Source of the DNA: JAGXLC01 sp046545795
GTDB lineage: Bacteria; Bacteroidota; Bacteroidia; Bacteroidales; UBA12077
Length of the DNA stretch: 16,796 nucleotides
Assembly (NCBI GenBank): GCA_046545795.1
Contig: JBKGZD010000045.1
Coordinates: 1 to 16,796, forward strand
Reading direction: 5' to 3'
Every line of letters begins with the position of its first letter. The first letter of the stretch is position 1. Below the pieces are notes generated by a model that searched no databases, was not told the origin of the DNA, and saw nothing but the letters and a program-made list of their open reading frames with translations. A program made the position numbers and the translations under genes. Below are positions 9,401 through 16,388 of the stretch, in pieces.

Positions 9401-10021
9401 ATTATCTCTGAATTTTTGCAGGGCATCATAATCAATAAGGTCTTTCAGATCTTCATTTTCAAAATATTCAACCTTCTGTATTTCATGTGAATTACGGAAT
9501 CCATCAAAAAAGTGAACGAAAGGAATTCGTGATTTAACAGAAGTTAAATGTGCAACAGCAGCAATATCCATTATTTCCTGGATACTACCACTAGCAAGCA
9601 GAGCAAACCCAGTTTGACGGGTAGCCATTACGTCACTATGATCCCCAAAGATTGACAAAGCATGAGTAGCCACGCTACGTGCACTGACATGAAAAACACC
9701 GGGTAATAATTCACCAGAGATTTTATACATATTAGGAATCATCAATAACAATCCCTGGGAAGCTGTAAAGGTTGATGTCAGAGATCCCCCTTGTAAAGAA
9801 CCGTGTACCGCTCCTGCGGCACCAGCTTCAGATTGCATTTCGGTGACTTTTACTTCATCACCAAAAATATTTTTTCTTCCGTGAGCAGCCCATTCATCGA
9901 TATACTCCGCCATTGTTGAAGAGGGAGTAATCGGATAAATAGCGGCAACCTCACTAAACATATATGCAACATGCGCTGCTGCATAATTTCCATCACAGGT
10001 TATAATTTTCTTTTGTGCCAT
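6500..10021 (-). CDS. nifJ: Pyruvate:ferredoxin (flavodoxin) oxidoreductase, single-chain
   Basis: The 1173-residue enzyme is the usual length for the homodimeric form. It oxidatively decarboxylates pyruvate with CoA to acetyl-CoA and CO2 and reduces ferredoxin or flavodoxin in the cytoplasm. The N-terminal pyrimidine domain has IYPITPSS (about 28-35). Two ferredoxin-type 4Fe-4S motifs follow, CIQCNQCAYVCP (near 692) and CTGCENCVDVCP (near 745). The proximal cluster ligands are CPGC (near 813), ATGCSS (near 840) and YSPC (near 1071). The TPP/Mg motif is GGDGWAYDIGYGG (near 965) with NTGGQASKATPAG downstream. All key cysteines are present and the frame is intact. AAGGAG lies 7 nt before the ATG, one of the few clear Shine-Dalgarno sites in the window. 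The gene appears monocistronic, with an exact -7 box upstream and a hairpin terminator downstream. It is the main sign of fermentative, ferredoxin-based metabolism. Confidence 0.97.
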   Translation of the reverse strand: MAQKKIITCDGNYAAAHVAYMFSEVAAIYPITPSSTMAEYIDEWAAHGRKNIFGDEVKVTEMQSEAGAAGAVHGSLQGGSLTSTFTASQGLLLMIPNMYKISGELLPGVFHVSARSVATHALSIFGDHSDVMATRQTGFALLASGSIQEIMDIAAVAHLTSVKSRIPFVHFFDGFRNSHEIQKVEYFENEDLKDLIDYDALQKFRDNSLSPEHPVTRGTAQNPDIFFQAREACNKFYEPIPDMVEEYMQEITKMTGREYHPFNYHGAEDAENIIIAMGSVTETIREVVDKLNSKGEKVGLIAVHLYRPFSEKYFMKALPDSVKRIAVLDRTKEPGAMGEPLYLDIKNLFYNKENAPLIVGGRYGLSSKDTKPEDILAVFENLKQNEPKDQFTISIVDDVTYASLPSKEPLSVVPEGTFEGKFYGIGGDGTVGANKNSIKIIGETTDKFAQGYFSYDSKKSGGFTVSHLRFGDHPIRSSYLVGAPDFVACHVPAYLQKYDMLDGIKEGGTFLLNSIWDKEETMEKLPDKFKKQLAEKNVNFYIINATKIAEEIGLGGRTNTIMQSAFFKVANVIPYDKAVQEMKDAIVKTFGKKGEDIVNMNHKAVDRGAEVEKIEIPAEWKNIKPAAKDEDGRELPEFVRNVAETINLQKGDSLPVSAFVGREDGTFPAGTTQYEKRGVAVHVPEWIADNCIQCNQCAYVCPHAVIRPFLLTDEELANAPKDTDTIKGKGGIKEYNFRIQISPLDCTGCENCVDVCPAPNKALEMKSLESQMEQQEKWEYMSEKVGYKDTIVPKEKTLKNSQFAEPLFEFHGACPGCGETPYIKVITQLFGDRMMIANATGCSSIYGGSAPSTPYKAGKDGRGPAWANSLFEDNAEYGYGMAIGVNKLRNRIALKMNVLLDDSVSSDTKAVLKEWLDNKDKAEGSKEIADKVVKALKKEDNQIAKEILQLKDYLIKKSVWIIGGDGWAYDIGYGGLDHVIATGEDVNLLVLDTEVYSNTGGQASKATPAGAVAKFAASGMKTRKKDLGMMAINYGHVYVAQVAMGASQNQFFKAIKEAEAYPGPSVIIAYSPCINHGIKGGMGKAQDEMKKAVSAGFWQNFRYNPVLEKEGKNPFVLDSKEPDWSKFQDFLNGEVRYTSLKKSFPKSAEILFKQVEEDAKWRYNKYKKMADSE

Positions 10022-10060
10022 TTTTTTCTCCTTAATTTTTGGAACAACTATTGTACCCTA

Positions 10061-10068
10061 CAAAAATA
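10061..10068 (-). promoter_or_regulatory. Candidate Bacteroidota -7 element for nifJ
   Basis: On the minus strand these bases read TATTTTTG, an exact match to the Bacteroidota -7 consensus TAnnTTTG. It lies 40 bp upstream of the nifJ ATG, implying a leader of roughly 30 nt. No convincing TTTG -33 box is found at the expected distance, so the call rests on the -7 motif and position only. Confidence 0.4.
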
Positions 10069-10164
10069 TAATAAAAATTTCTTCTGGGTACATAAGTTGA
10101 CGAAAATCAGAATTTCCTAATTATAATTCAGAAAGCTTAAAAATAATCACACTATATACTATGA

Positions 10165-10198
10165 ATAAAAAATGCAGGCTGAAAACAACCTGCATACT
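10165..10198 (-). terminator. Intrinsic terminator of rho
   Basis: Read on the minus strand, ATGCAGGTTG and CAGCCTGCAT form a 10-bp stem (one G-U pair) around a TTTT loop, followed by TTTTTTATT. It sits about 26 nt after the rho stop codon and before the nifJ promoter region, so the two leftward genes are probably separate transcripts. Confidence 0.82.
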
Positions 10199-10223
10199 TT
10201 ATTAAAAATGCTATAAAACATAT

Positions 10224-11783
10224 TTATTCGCTGTTCATAGAAATCAGGAATTCCTCATTGGTCTCTGTTTTAGCGATTTTATCCCGGAGGAACTCCATAG
10301 CCTCAACAGAAGTCATATCAGTCAGGTAATTGCGTAATATCCACACTTTATTCAGCACCTCTTCGTCAAGCAACAATTCTTCGCGGCGGGTACTTGACAT
10401 TGTAGTATCTATTGAAGGGAATATTCGCTTGTTGGAAAGTTTCCTGTCCAGTTGAAGCTCCATATTTCCTGTGCCTTTGAATTCTTCAAATATGACATCA
10501 TCCATTTTAGACCCAGTTTCGGTAAGCGCTGTCGCCAGGATGGTTAATGAACCACCTTCCTCAATATTCCTTGCTGCACCAAAAAATCGCTTTGGTTTAT
10601 GCAGTGCATTAGCATCCACACCACCAGAAAGAATTTTTCCTGAAGCCGGCGAAATTGTGTTAAAAGCTCTAGCTAAACGGGTAATTGAATCCAGCAGAAT
10701 CACTACATCGTGTCCACACTCTACCATTTTCTTGGCTTTTTCAAGAACAATATTGGCTACTTTTACGTGCCTTTCAGCCGGTTCATCAAATGTTGATGAA
10801 ATAACTTCTCCCTTAACACTACGTGCCATATCGGTAACTTCTTCCGGTCGCTCATCAATAAGCAATACAATCATATATACTTCAGGATGATTATAAGCTA
10901 CTGCATTTGCAATATCTTTAAGTAAGATGGTCTTTCCTGTCTTCGGCTGGGCTACGATCAAACCTCTCTGGCCTTTCCCAATCGGAGCAAACATATCTAC
11001 CATTCTGCATGATAGCTTATCTTTACCGGTATTTGTAGTTAAATTGAATTTTTCTTCGGGGAATAAAGGAGTAAGGTAATCAAAAGGAACTCTGTCTCTT
11101 ATAAAATCAGGGTCTCTCCCGTTAATTTTTTGCACTTTAATTAAAGGGAAATATTTTTCACCTTCTTTAGGTGGACGTATCGTACCCTCAACAGTATCCC
11201 CGGTTTTTAATCCGAAAAGTTTAATTTGGGATTGTGAAACATAGATATCATCGGGGCTGTTAAGGTAGTTATACTCTGCAGAGCGTAAAAAACCATAGCC
11301 ATCAGGCATAATTTCTAAAACCCCTGAATTGGATATAATCCCTTCAAATTCATACTGGCTTCTGTCCTGAGTTCTTTTCCTTTGTTTGGTTTGCCCCCCT
11401 TGAGAAGACTTCTTTTCCCTTACTTGTTCTTCTTCTTTTTTGGTATCAACTTTTTCTTCTGATACTACTGAAGGCTTGTGGATTGCCTCTTCTTTTCTTC
11501 TTGTGTCAGAATCTGCCTGTACATTTGTATCTGCAGTAGATTTTTTTGAATCGGAAGAATGTTGTTCCTTTTGGGGGTTGTTTTGTTTATTCGGTTTGGC
11601 AGATTTTTTGGTTGATTTCTTCTCTTTTTTTTGGTCTCCACTTGCATTGATTGCCTGCTGATCCAGTATTTTATATATCAAATCCTGTTTACGTAAAGAA
11701 TCAGCTTTTTTAACATCTAAATCCTTCGCAATCTGTCTTAATTCTGAAACCAACTTTTTGTTTAATTCAAGAATGTCGTACAT
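10224..11783 (-). CDS. rho: Transcription termination factor Rho with long charged N-terminal insertion
   Basis: The 519-residue ATP-dependent RNA helicase is about 100 residues longer than the 419-residue E. coli protein. It has a Rho_N helical domain (1 to about 43), then a low-complexity Lys/Ser/Gln/Glu-rich segment (about 48-145), then the cold-shock-like RNA-binding domain (about 147-220, with DGYGFLR). The RecA-like motor has Walker A GLIVAQPKTGKT (near 275-282), IDERPEEVTDM, Walker B VVILLDSITRLARA (near 361-374), the Q-loop region with GGVDANALHKPKRFFGAARN, and the R-loop area GTGNMELQLDR. All ATPase motifs are intact. The inserted disordered region is typical of Bacteroidota Rho and, as known for Bacteroides, can promote condensate formation. 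The gene is divergent from the primary sigma factor gene across a 288-bp spacer and ends at a hairpin terminator. Confidence 0.96.
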   Translation of the reverse strand: MYDILELNKKLVSELRQIAKDLDVKKADSLRKQDLIYKILDQQAINASGDQKKEKKSTKKSAKPNKQNNPQKEQHSSDSKKSTADTNVQADSDTRRKEEAIHKPSVVSEEKVDTKKEEEQVREKKSSQGGQTKQRKRTQDRSQYEFEGIISNSGVLEIMPDGYGFLRSAEYNYLNSPDDIYVSQSQIKLFGLKTGDTVEGTIRPPKEGEKYFPLIKVQKINGRDPDFIRDRVPFDYLTPLFPEEKFNLTTNTGKDKLSCRMVDMFAPIGKGQRGLIVAQPKTGKTILLKDIANAVAYNHPEVYMIVLLIDERPEEVTDMARSVKGEVISSTFDEPAERHVKVANIVLEKAKKMVECGHDVVILLDSITRLARAFNTISPASGKILSGGVDANALHKPKRFFGAARNIEEGGSLTILATALTETGSKMDDVIFEEFKGTGNMELQLDRKLSNKRIFPSIDTTMSSTRREELLLDEEVLNKVWILRNYLTDMTSVEAMEFLRDKIAKTETNEEFLISMNSE

Positions 11784-12071
11784 AATTTTTAATTAATGGT
11801 AATTAAGATTAATAAATTGTTAAATTGTATTTTTTGTTTTAATTATAAGATATAAGAAATGGGGAAAAAGAATGATTTACCGAAAAGGAAATCTTGATGC
11901 AATAATAAAGATTTCATTGTAATTACCAAAATAAAACTGAAAAATATTTCAAAAAATTGCATTATAAAGGTAATTTTTTTTTTTTAATTCATGCAAATGA
12001 TTATTTTCACATATTAAATTTAAACAATTTTTTATTGATTCTCGTATCAATAGGTGCTGAATTTAACCCCA
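11784..12071. other. Divergent rho/sigma-factor intergenic region
   Basis: This 288-bp AT-rich spacer must hold promoters for both divergent genes, but I found no exact TAnnTTTG box in either direction. It includes a 12-T run (11974-11985) and, 20-39 bp before the sigma-factor ATG, an inverted repeat TATTGAT/ATCAATA with a 6-nt loop (12033-12052) that could form a small leader hairpin or be an operator. No RNA gene or ORF of note is visible. Confidence 0.45.
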
Positions 12072-12935
12072 ATGAGACAACTAAAAATCATAAAGCAAGT
12101 TACCAACAGAGAAGCCCTGTCTGTTGATAAATACTTACATGAGATAAGTAAAGAAGACTTGCTGACTGCTGAACAAGAAGTAGAATTAGCGAGGAAAATA
12201 AAAAAGAACGATGAACAGGCGCTTGAAAAATTAATTCGTTCTAATCTGCGTTTTGTAGTGTCAGTAGCTAAGCAATATCAGAATCAAGGGCTCAGTCTAC
12301 CCGATTTAATTAATGAGGGTAACTTAGGTTTAATAAAAGCTGCCAGAAGGTTTGATGAAACCCGTGGATTTAAATTTATCTCCTATGCTGTTTGGTGGAT
12401 TAGACAATCTATCCTGCAAGCTCTTGCTGAACAAGCAAGAATTGTGCGTTTACCATTAAACAAAATTGGCTCTATCAATAAAATAAACCGCGCTCTTGCA
12501 GAACTGGAACAAAAGCATGAAAGAGAACCTTCCATCCAGGAAATATCCAAAACTCTGGAAATAGCCCCCGAAGAAATTAAAGAAGCGCTGCGCAATTCTA
12601 ACAAACCACTATCAATGGATGCTCCTGTTAATGAAGAAGACCAGGATGACATGTATGACCTCATGGAAAGTGAAGAAAATCCTCCGCCAGATGAAAGCCT
12701 GATGAATGAATCGCTATACAGGGAAATTGAAAGGGCTCTTTCATCTCTTACGGAGAGAGAAGCCAAAATTATCCGCTTATATTACGGACTGGGAAATAAA
12801 CACCCTTATACCCTGGAAGAAATTGGAGAAAAAATTAACTTAACAAGAGAACGTGTCAGACAAATTAAGGAGAAAGCAATTAAAAGACTGAAACATACTA
12901 CAAGAAATAAAATTCTTAAATCTTACCTGGGGTAG
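12072..12935 (+). CDS. rpoD: Primary RNA polymerase sigma factor, RpoD/SigA family, Bacteroidota type
   Basis: This essential sigma subunit directs RNA polymerase to housekeeping promoters. With the ATG at 12072 the protein is 287 residues and begins MRQLKI, the conserved Bacteroidota start; a GTG six codons upstream (12054) extends the frame but adds a non-conserved MLNLTP. The protein lacks the acidic region 1.1 of proteobacterial RpoD. It has region 1.2 (SVDKYLHEISKEDLL), region 2 with NLRFVVSVAKQYQNQGLSLPDLINEGNLGLIKA and FKFISYAVWWIRQSI, region 3, and region 4 with the helix-turn-helix TLEEIGEKINLTRERVRQIKEKA. Such factors recognise the TTTG / TAnnTTTG promoters also seen in this window. 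It is transcribed divergently from rho, and no Shine-Dalgarno is visible. Confidence 0.96.
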   Translation: MRQLKIIKQVTNREALSVDKYLHEISKEDLLTAEQEVELARKIKKNDEQALEKLIRSNLRFVVSVAKQYQNQGLSLPDLINEGNLGLIKAARRFDETRGFKFISYAVWWIRQSILQALAEQARIVRLPLNKIGSINKINRALAELEQKHEREPSIQEISKTLEIAPEEIKEALRNSNKPLSMDAPVNEEDQDDMYDLMESEENPPPDESLMNESLYREIERALSSLTEREAKIIRLYYGLGNKHPYTLEEIGEKINLTRERVRQIKEKAIKRLKHTTRNKILKSYLG

Positions 12936-12960
12936 CAGAGTAACATCAGTAAAATTCACC

Positions 12961-12968
12961 TACCTTTG
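12961..12968 (+). promoter_or_regulatory. Bacteroidota -7 element upstream of truD-rpe
   Basis: TACCTTTG matches the TAnnTTTG consensus exactly and lies 25 bp after the sigma-factor stop codon and 137 bp before the truD ATG. A -33 TTG is not evident at the expected spacing. It predicts a transcript with a leader of about 130 nt that contains a possible 26-codon ORF. Confidence 0.45.
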
Positions 12969-13007
12969 CTCCACTGAATTTCAATAGCATGAAAGTTCAT
13001 GATTATA

Positions 13008-13088
13008 ATGGCTACTAATGCTAAGAAAGGAATTTTTATTACACCAGGTAAGTTCCTGCGAAAGTCAGAACATGGATTAACTCAATAA
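13008..13088 (+). CDS. Possible 26-residue leader ORF upstream of truD
   Basis: An ATG opens a 26-codon basic peptide starting MATNAKKGIFITPGKF and ending GLTQ, with five lysines and one arginine. It begins about 40 bp after the -7 box and stops 17 nt before the truD ATG, a spacing expected for an upstream or co-translated ORF. No Shine-Dalgarno is visible, which is usual in this phylum. I do not recognise the peptide, and an ORF of this size can arise by chance, so this is a candidate only. Confidence 0.22.
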   Translation: MATNAKKGIFITPGKFLRKSEHGLTQ

Positions 13089-13105
13089 TTAATATAATAT
13101 TCAAC

Positions 13106-14158
13106 ATGAATTATACAAATTCGGAATTCCCATATATTTCAAACAAATCAGAAGGAACAGGAGGAAAAATAAAAACCTGTGAAGAAGACTTTATAGTAAA
13201 CGAAATACCGGCTTATGAACCTTCGGGAGAAGGTGAACATTTATTTATTCATATAACAAAACGAGGGATTACCACCAAAGATGTCCAAAAAGCGCTGGCG
13301 AAAATATATAATGCAAACTTCAAAGATGTTGAGTTTGCAGGAATTAAAGATAAACATGCCCTAACTTCCCAATATTTCAGTGTGTGGTTGCGGAATGGAC
13401 AATCAAAAAACCTTGCATACGAACTGGAAAAGAATATGCCCATTACCATAAATAACATGGAATTTCATAACAGAAAACTGAAAATGGGCCATCTAAGAGG
13501 GAATGCATTTAAAATTAAAATCCGGGAAATTAAAATGCCCCTAGATGAAGCTTATACACGTGCATGTAAAATTGCAGAAGAAATACATGAAAAGGGATTG
13601 CCAAATTTCTATGGAGAACAAAGATTTGGAAAAGATGGAGACAATGCTGAAAGAGGATTTCGTCTTTTAAAAGGGCAAGAAATAGTTCATAATAAATGGC
13701 TGAAACGATTTTTGCTATCCAGCCTTCAAAGCAATCTTTTCAATTACTATCTAACCAAAAGAATTGAAAATAAATTATTTGACAAGATTTTAAAAGGAGA
13801 CATTGCCAAAAAACATGATACAGGAGGACTTTTTGTGGTTGAAGAAGTCGATGATGAACAAAAAAGGCTGGAAAACAAAGAAATATGTTTTACTGGCCCT
13901 ATGTTTGGCAAGAAAATGAAACAGGCTGGTGATAAAGCTGGCGAATTGGAAGCATCTGTTTTACAGGAGAATGATATTACCGAGGAAGAGATAAAAAAAG
14001 CAAAATTAACAGGCACAAGAAGAGCAGGAATCATAATCCCGGAAATAAAAATTGAACAGCAAGAGGACGGGTTGAACCTGGAATTTTCACTGCCTAAAGG
14101 TGCTTTTGCCACTATAGTACTCAGGGAAATTATGAAAAATGAGGTAAATACCGATTAG
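13106..14158 (+). CDS. truD: tRNA pseudouridine(13) synthase TruD
   Basis: The 350-residue enzyme isomerises uridine 13 in the D-arm region of tRNA (tRNA-Glu in E. coli). Family motifs are all visible: KTCEEDFIVNEIP near the N-terminus, FAGIKDKHALTSQYFSVW with catalytic Asp82 (E. coli Asp80), LRGNAFKIKIR, and NFYGEQRFGKDGDNAERGFRLL (near 167-189). The TRUD insertion domain covers the middle, and LTGTRRAG with a C-terminal FSLPKGAFATIVLREI closes the catalytic fold. The length agrees with bacterial TruD (E. coli 349 residues). The rpe gene begins 25 nt downstream, so the two are probably co-transcribed, perhaps with the small ORF upstream. The start codon is the ATG that precedes the conserved N-terminal segment. 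Confidence 0.95.
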   Translation: MNYTNSEFPYISNKSEGTGGKIKTCEEDFIVNEIPAYEPSGEGEHLFIHITKRGITTKDVQKALAKIYNANFKDVEFAGIKDKHALTSQYFSVWLRNGQSKNLAYELEKNMPITINNMEFHNRKLKMGHLRGNAFKIKIREIKMPLDEAYTRACKIAEEIHEKGLPNFYGEQRFGKDGDNAERGFRLLKGQEIVHNKWLKRFLLSSLQSNLFNYYLTKRIENKLFDKILKGDIAKKHDTGGLFVVEEVDDEQKRLENKEICFTGPMFGKKMKQAGDKAGELEASVLQENDITEEEIKKAKLTGTRRAGIIIPEIKIEQQEDGLNLEFSLPKGAFATIVLREIMKNEVNTD

Positions 14159-14183
14159 TTTACTAATTTTACAGCAAAAAAAT

Positions 14184-14834
14184 ATGAGTCATCTTGTTGC
14201 TCCCTCCATGCTGGCAGCGGACTTTGCCAACTTACAGAAAGATATTGAAATGGTCAATCAAAGTGAAGCCGATTGGTTCCATCTGGATGTTATGGATGGA
14301 ATGTTTGTACCCAATATATCTTTTGGAATACCTGTTATCGAAGCTATCAATAAATATGCAAAAAAACCATTGGATGTTCACCTGATGATTGAAGAGCCTG
14401 ACCGGTATATTGAACTGTTTAAAAAAGCAGGGGCTGACATTCTGACTGTTCATATGGAAGCAAGCAAACATCTGCACCGCACCATTCAGCTCATACATTC
14501 ACAGGGAATGAAAGCCGGAGTTTCTTTAAACCCACATACGCCAGTCAATACACTTGAAGATATTATAACCGATGTAGATATGGTACTTATCATGTCTGTA
14601 AATCCTGGTTTCGGGGGTCAAAAATTCATTCCACAGTCCATAAATAAAATCAGGAAGTTAAAAGAACTAATACAGGAGACAGGGTCAGAAGCAAAAATTG
14701 AAGTCGATGGTGGTGTTGGCTCATCGAATGCAAAAACATTGACAGATGCAGGGACAGACATCCTTGTGGCAGGGAGCTTCGTTTTCAAATCAGATGATCC
14801 TCTTCAAACAATAAAGGATTTAAAACACCTTTAA
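14184..14834 (+). CDS. rpe: Ribulose-phosphate 3-epimerase
   Basis: The 216-residue TIM-barrel enzyme interconverts D-ribulose 5-phosphate and D-xylulose 5-phosphate in the pentose phosphate pathway. It begins with APSMLAADF and contains the HLDVMDG metal/catalytic motif (His33, Asp35), DVHLMIE (His66), VHMEA, the MSVNPGFGGQKF flexible loop (137-148), EVDGGV with the second catalytic Asp175, and AGSFVF in the phosphate-binding part. The length is typical and all active-site residues are present. It lies 25 nt after truD on the same strand and is followed by a strong hairpin terminator, so it is the last gene of that transcript. No Shine-Dalgarno is apparent. Confidence 0.97.
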   Translation: MSHLVAPSMLAADFANLQKDIEMVNQSEADWFHLDVMDGMFVPNISFGIPVIEAINKYAKKPLDVHLMIEEPDRYIELFKKAGADILTVHMEASKHLHRTIQLIHSQGMKAGVSLNPHTPVNTLEDIITDVDMVLIMSVNPGFGGQKFIPQSINKIRKLKELIQETGSEAKIEVDGGVGSSNAKTLTDAGTDILVAGSFVFKSDDPLQTIKDLKHL

Positions 14835-14873
14835 AAAATTGAATAAAAGGATTAGACAGGATTCAATAACACC

Positions 14874-14908
14874 AAAACATCCGGCTTATACAAACCGGAT
14901 GTTTTTAT
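14874..14908 (+). terminator. Intrinsic terminator after rpe, probably bidirectional
   Basis: AAAACATCCGG (14874-14884) pairs perfectly with CCGGATGTTTT (14895-14905) around a 10-nt loop, with a T-rich tail on the plus strand (TTTTTATT). It sits 39 nt after the rpe stop. The opposite strand gives a TTTT tail after the same stem, so it may also stop the convergent dehydrogenase gene that ends at 14954. Confidence 0.87.
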
Positions 14909-14953
14909 TCTATAGACAAACATAGCTCTGTCATGATTTATAGCCTGAGATTA

Positions 14954-16171
14954 TCATTTCCCTTTTGCATAATCTTCAAGATACTTATATCTTTCTGTCA
15001 ATTGCCCGTTTTTAGTAATCGTCCCTCTTTCAATGATTCCTTTGTCATCATTTCCCAGCAGGTAAGGAAATACTTCATCAAGCAATGTCTCCCCAAATTC
15101 GTGTGAGGCATCCCTTGGCAACTCCCCTGGTAAATTATCCACTGCCATCACAGTAATATTTTTCTCGTCACTGAACGGGGGTTCCTCCTGCTCTGTAACC
15201 GGGTTATAGTCATAGAATGGATCAGCAATTGTAGATGCCCTCAGTGTTGAGGCTATTGGCCCATCTACATCGCAGCTGACATCAGCAATTACAGAAATTC
15301 TAAAATCCGGTTCTTTCATGTCTTCTTTGGTTATAAAATGAGGGGATTTCGGGTCCCAATAGTGGCATGCAATGTAAAGGTCGGTAACTTTTTGATAGGG
15401 TTTGAAAGTAGACTCATACTCTTCCGGGTGATCAAAAAAGTGCTGAAGGTCGAATTTTAACCCACGTTTGTGTCTGACATAATGCTCAGGATCCAGTCTG
15501 CATACTACCGGTTCGTTATAATTATTTTCAAGGAACTCTTCCGGGGTTACCTCCTTAATATTAAGAGCGCGTAAAGTTTCCATTGCACCCATAGCGACTC
15601 TTCCGCCACCTGTAATCAATATTTTCTTAGGTTTTAACCGAACCTTTTTAAGTCCGGCAAACATCTCCTCCATATCATGGCATTGGTGAGCAGGTTTCAG
15701 CTCAAATGAATTCATCCTTATTCCTCTTGCCCTCAAACCGTTATAAGCACCAACCATTCCAGCCCATCTTCCAAAAGCAATAATGCGTTTCCCTTTATAA
15801 TCGGTTAAATATTCATAATCAATAAGTGTAATCCGTTTTTTAACGATCTCTTGCATCATTCTTTGGTTGTGGGGCTGCTTCTTTCCTACGTGGGCAAAAT
15901 ACAAGTATGTTTTACCAGGTATCAGGGTATTATAGTCAACCTCTTTGATGCCAAGCAAAATATCACAATCACTAAGGTCTTCTTTCATATTGAGCTCCAG
16001 GTAGCGATATTCATCATCAGTAAAACCTCGAATGTCACTGGGTTGAATATAAAGTTCGGCATCAGAAAAACGTTCGGAAAAAGTAAGGCACTGTGCGGGT
16101 GTTAGTGGAACTCTCCTGTCGGGAGGATTTTTAGTTTCCCGAAGGATTCCTACTTTAATTTTGTCTCTCAT
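14954..16171 (-). CDS. Lys1-like saccharopine dehydrogenase / alanine dehydrogenase family oxidoreductase
   Basis: The 405-residue protein is a two-domain NAD(P)-dependent dehydrogenase of the AlaDH/PNT fold. The N-terminal domain begins KVGILRETKNPPDRRVPLTP and carries IKEVD (Lys76) and FAHVGKKQ (His94), matching by eye the catalytic Lys77 and His96 of yeast saccharopine dehydrogenase Lys1. FGRWAGMVGAYNGLRARG (133-150) is followed by a Rossmann motif GGGRVAMGA (188-196). ADVSCDVDGPIASTL and VMAVDNLPGELPRDAS are typical of the Lys1-like group rather than true alanine dehydrogenase. Such enzymes act at the saccharopine/lysine step or on a related amino acid with NAD; the true substrate in Bacteroidota is not certain. 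It is about 30 residues longer than yeast Lys1 (373). It stands alone, converging on the truD-rpe transcript, and no consensus promoter was found upstream. Confidence 0.8.
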   Translation of the reverse strand: MRDKIKVGILRETKNPPDRRVPLTPAQCLTFSERFSDAELYIQPSDIRGFTDDEYRYLELNMKEDLSDCDILLGIKEVDYNTLIPGKTYLYFAHVGKKQPHNQRMMQEIVKKRITLIDYEYLTDYKGKRIIAFGRWAGMVGAYNGLRARGIRMNSFELKPAHQCHDMEEMFAGLKKVRLKPKKILITGGGRVAMGAMETLRALNIKEVTPEEFLENNYNEPVVCRLDPEHYVRHKRGLKFDLQHFFDHPEEYESTFKPYQKVTDLYIACHYWDPKSPHFITKEDMKEPDFRISVIADVSCDVDGPIASTLRASTIADPFYDYNPVTEQEEPPFSDEKNITVMAVDNLPGELPRDASHEFGETLLDEVFPYLLGNDDKGIIERGTITKNGQLTERYKYLEDYAKGK

Positions 16172-16335
16172 AAAAAAAGTTTTAGGGTTTGGCAGGTATA
16201 AATTTAACTTTTTTTGATGAAAAAAGGGAATAAATATAATACTATTTACCCTTTTGCGTTAAGATACATGGATTGTATGAATGGGAAGTAAGTTGCTCAA
16301 TGAATCGCTAATCACATTTTTCGTTTTACTTTTAT

Positions 16336-16343
16336 TAATTTTG
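16336..16343 (+). promoter_or_regulatory. Candidate -7 element of ssrA
   Basis: TAATTTTG exactly matches TAnnTTTG, 45 bp before the mature tmRNA 5' end. It would give a precursor with roughly 38-40 extra nucleotides for RNase P to remove. A clear -33 TTTG is not visible (only a TTTTTCG stretch at about the right place). Confidence 0.35.
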
Positions 16344-16388
16344 GGAAATTTTGAGTTCTTTACATACACCATACGAGAATTAAAATAT

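Noticed and set aside
11440..11661. Plus-strand ORF antisense to the Rho low-complexity region
   Set aside because: Its Phe/Ser/Cys-rich composition is the complement of Lys/Glu/Ser codons in rho.
11974..11985. 12-T homopolymer as a phase-variation tract
   Set aside because: It is 86 bp upstream of the sigma-factor start in generally AT-rich DNA, with no promoter spacing that it would alter.
12054..12071. GTG start giving a 293-residue sigma factor
   Set aside because: The conserved N-terminus MRQLKI begins at the ATG at 12072; the extra MLNLTP is not typical and lies over the leader hairpin.
12383..12766. 127-codon ORF antisense to the sigma-factor gene
   Set aside because: Low-complexity Ser-rich shadow of a well-supported gene on the other strand.
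12923..13051. 9-bp inverted repeat CTTACCTGG / CCAGGTAAG
   Set aside because: The arms are over 100 nt apart and one lies in the sigma-factor coding sequence, so it is probably coincidence.
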